IMG/VR virus record: IMGVR_UViG_3300046557_000206
Coordinates: 1 to 20,997 of that record
Length of the DNA stretch: 20,997 nucleotides
Reading direction: 5' to 3' (one strand)
Source: a virus
Under the pieces are notes generated by a model. It worked only from the letters and a program-made list of their open reading frames with translations, searched no databases and had not been told where the DNA came from. Shown piece after piece: positions 20,553-20,997 of the stretch. Position 1 is the first letter of the stretch. Each line of letters opens with the position of its first letter. Both the position numbers and the translations under genes were made by a program.

Positions 20553-20800
20553 TGCCGACTCATAAAGTAGTCACAATCAATCCTAATCCTAAGTATCCGG
20601 CGAATAAATCTCCGAGGTTTGTGCAGTTGATAGAGATTATCAAACTGCATGGACCTCAATTTCGCATTCCCGAGGATGCTCAGGTAGAATTGCCTGATGC
20701 TCACCACCACATGCATCCCAATGCAAAGATTGTTCCTGTCTGCGCTCTCCGAGATAATTGGGTGGCTTTCTTCTATTCCGACGAAATCACAATGGAGTGA
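20552..20800 (+). CDS. Small hypothetical protein with His-rich segment
   Basis: 82 residues from ATG 20552, overlapping the exonuclease stop as TGATG; a TTG one codon upstream is not needed. DAHHHMHPNAKIVPVCALRDNW carries four His in a short run, possibly a metal site. The N-terminal part is basic and Pro-rich (NPNPKYPANKSP). It also ends next to the following gene. Function unknown. Confidence 0.65.
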   Translation: MPTHKVVTINPNPKYPANKSPRFVQLIEIIKLHGPQFRIPEDAQVELPDAHHHMHPNAKIVPVCALRDNWVAFFYSDEITME

Positions 20801-20802
20801 TC

Positions 20803-20997
20803 GTGCCTGAGATGTTTGTAGATCAATTCGTAGTTATCTTTGAGAGTCCACATCAGGAGCAGGATCTGAATAGGAACATCGTTTCTTATCAGTCTCCTAT
20901 TAGGACTGACGGTGTTCTTCATCAGACTTACGAGGACGCTGTGAAGTGGGGAGAGGAGAATCTTCCTGGCCGTGCATTTGGTTTCACGGTTAATAAG
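20803..20997 (+). CDS. Partial hypothetical protein, open at right edge
   Basis: 65 codons from GTG 20803-20805 (GGAG five bases before) with no stop to the window end. It reads MPEMFVDQFVVIFESPHQEQ and later TYEDAVKWGEENLPGRAFGF. The start is two bases after the preceding stop. Function not recognised. Confidence 0.65.
   Translation, partial: MPEMFVDQFVVIFESPHQEQDLNRNIVSYQSPIRTDGVLHQTYEDAVKWGEENLPGRAFGFTVNK

Overview
This window is part of a tailed double-stranded DNA bacteriophage (Caudoviricetes) genome. It carries a P22-type portal gene (cut by the left edge), a large terminase, an amidase endolysin, tail-fibre genes, a SNF2-type helicase, an HNH nuclease and an oligoribonuclease-like exonuclease. 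Small genes are tightly packed with 4-8 base or TAATG-type overlaps. No integrase, rRNA, convincing tRNA or CRISPR array is visible. An actinobacterial host is suggested, not proven, by a near-consensus promoter whose predicted start falls on an ATG (leaderless mRNA) and by a small protein with the HGxxxxY...CxCxxC signature that I associate mainly with actinophages.

Left arm (1-9627, leftward). In transcription order: a putative small terminase/DNA-binding protein, a structural-type protein, a small hypothetical, three tail-fibre or receptor-binding proteins, two small hypotheticals, a 45-residue acidic ORF, the endolysin, a small membrane protein (possible holin), the large terminase, a small acidic-tailed protein, a zinc-finger/coiled-coil protein overlapping a membrane protein by 236 bases in another frame, and the portal. 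Coupled stop/start junctions (TAATG, ATGA, TAAGTG) imply one long late operon.

Centre (9628-11926). A control region of about 620 bases carries three 16-base palindromes exactly 45 bases apart, merging into 22-23 base tandem units. A visibly GC-rich block follows with three small rightward genes, each led by a CGAAAGGGAA-type ribosome binding site and separated or followed by hairpins with GAAA loops. A second non-coding stretch of about 630 bases contains hairpins, CTATGC motifs, a tandem 14-base motif and the leaderless promoter.

Right arm (11927-20997, rightward). A predicted helix-turn-helix protein comes first. A 16-base-period tandem motif flanks it in inverted orientation. A second promoter then drives an unknown 302-residue protein and the SNF2 helicase, followed by about nine short, mostly overlapping genes ending with an HNH protein. 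A third promoter drives an unknown 263-residue protein with a basic patch and acidic tail. A cluster of strong hairpins (candidate structured RNA) precedes a zinc-finger peptide, the DEDDh exonuclease and two small ORFs, the last cut by the right edge.

The left arm would supply packaging, lysis and host recognition. The right arm would supply regulation and DNA/RNA metabolism. The centre and the three -35/-10 promoters look like the control hub. The most notable unexplained signals are the 45-base palindrome array, the inverted 14-base motif pairs around the helix-turn-helix gene, the shared ACTATG-N18-CATAGT dyad at two promoters, the hairpin cluster at 19511-19796, and the perfect 16-bp stem where the likely coding frame changes near 17156-17195.
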